Assembly: GCA_900320035.1 (NCBI GenBank)
Contig: ONQU01000028.1
Span: 1-6,725, forward strand
Source: an uncultured Rhodospirillaceae bacterium
GTDB taxonomy: Bacteria; Pseudomonadota; Alphaproteobacteria; RF32; CAG-239
Length of the DNA: 6,725 nt
Direction: 5' to 3'
The position numbers and the translations under genes were made by a program. The notes below the pieces were generated by a model. That model saw only the letters and a list, made by a program, of their open reading frames with translations. It made no database searches and was not told the origin of the DNA. Positions 6,701 through 6,725 of the stretch are shown piece by piece; positions within the stretch are counted from its first letter, which is position 1, and the number at the start of each line of letters is the position of its first letter.

Positions 6701-6725
6701 AAGTGCTTGTAAATAAAAGAAAAAA

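Noticed and set aside
6622..6711. Short plus-strand frame of about 29 codons across the inverted repeat
   Set aside because: It follows directly after a stop, lacks a start codon and ribosome binding site, and matches no family I recognise.

Overview
The window looks like chromosomal DNA of an AT-leaning alphaproteobacterium. The RecG N-terminus (MRPSILYPLF, then a GVG turn and LWHLPS) is of the alphaproteobacterial type, and a divergent mfd/recG pair is a common arrangement in that class. An uncultured host-associated or gut lineage would fit, but the lineage call is inference; no 16S or other marker is present.

Layout. (1) Positions 1-2736, minus strand: the first 912 codons of mfd, the transcription-repair coupling factor, running off the left edge inside helicase motif VI. 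(2) Positions 2737-2820: an 84-bp divergent intergenic region with two plausible sigma-70-type promoters whose -10 elements overlap. (3) Positions 2821-4902, plus strand: recG, a complete branched-DNA helicase of 693 aa, with an unusual lysine in motif VI. (4) Positions 5010-5321, plus strand: a small, complete single-domain rhodanese with an intact active-site cysteine. (5) Positions 5322-5660: a 61-codon relic of a tyrosine-recombinase/integrase N-terminus (minus strand), starting just past the rhodanese stop, then short repeats and an intrinsic terminator for the next gene. (6) Positions 5661-6452, minus strand: a complete class I SAM-dependent methyltransferase with its own ribosome binding site, likely promoter and terminator. 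(7) Positions 6453-6725: no gene. This stretch holds the methyltransferase promoter, a 12-bp perfect palindrome, a strong plus-strand terminator with no plus-strand gene directly before it, and an 11-bp perfect inverted repeat (15 of 17 positions when extended).

How it fits together. The left two thirds is core genome maintenance: Mfd removes stalled RNA polymerase and recruits nucleotide excision repair, and RecG remodels stalled forks and recombination intermediates. Both are superfamily 2 helicases of the same subfamily. The right third looks accessory: an integrase fragment beside a stand-alone, more AT-rich methyltransferase whose closest relatives, from memory, are in Firmicutes. The terminator at 6563-6597 may be the original one of the rhodanese transcript, with roughly 1.2 kb of foreign DNA inserted between; this is a testable inference, not something the sequence proves. 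I found no CRISPR array, RNA gene, complete mobile element, or convincing new multi-gene system.
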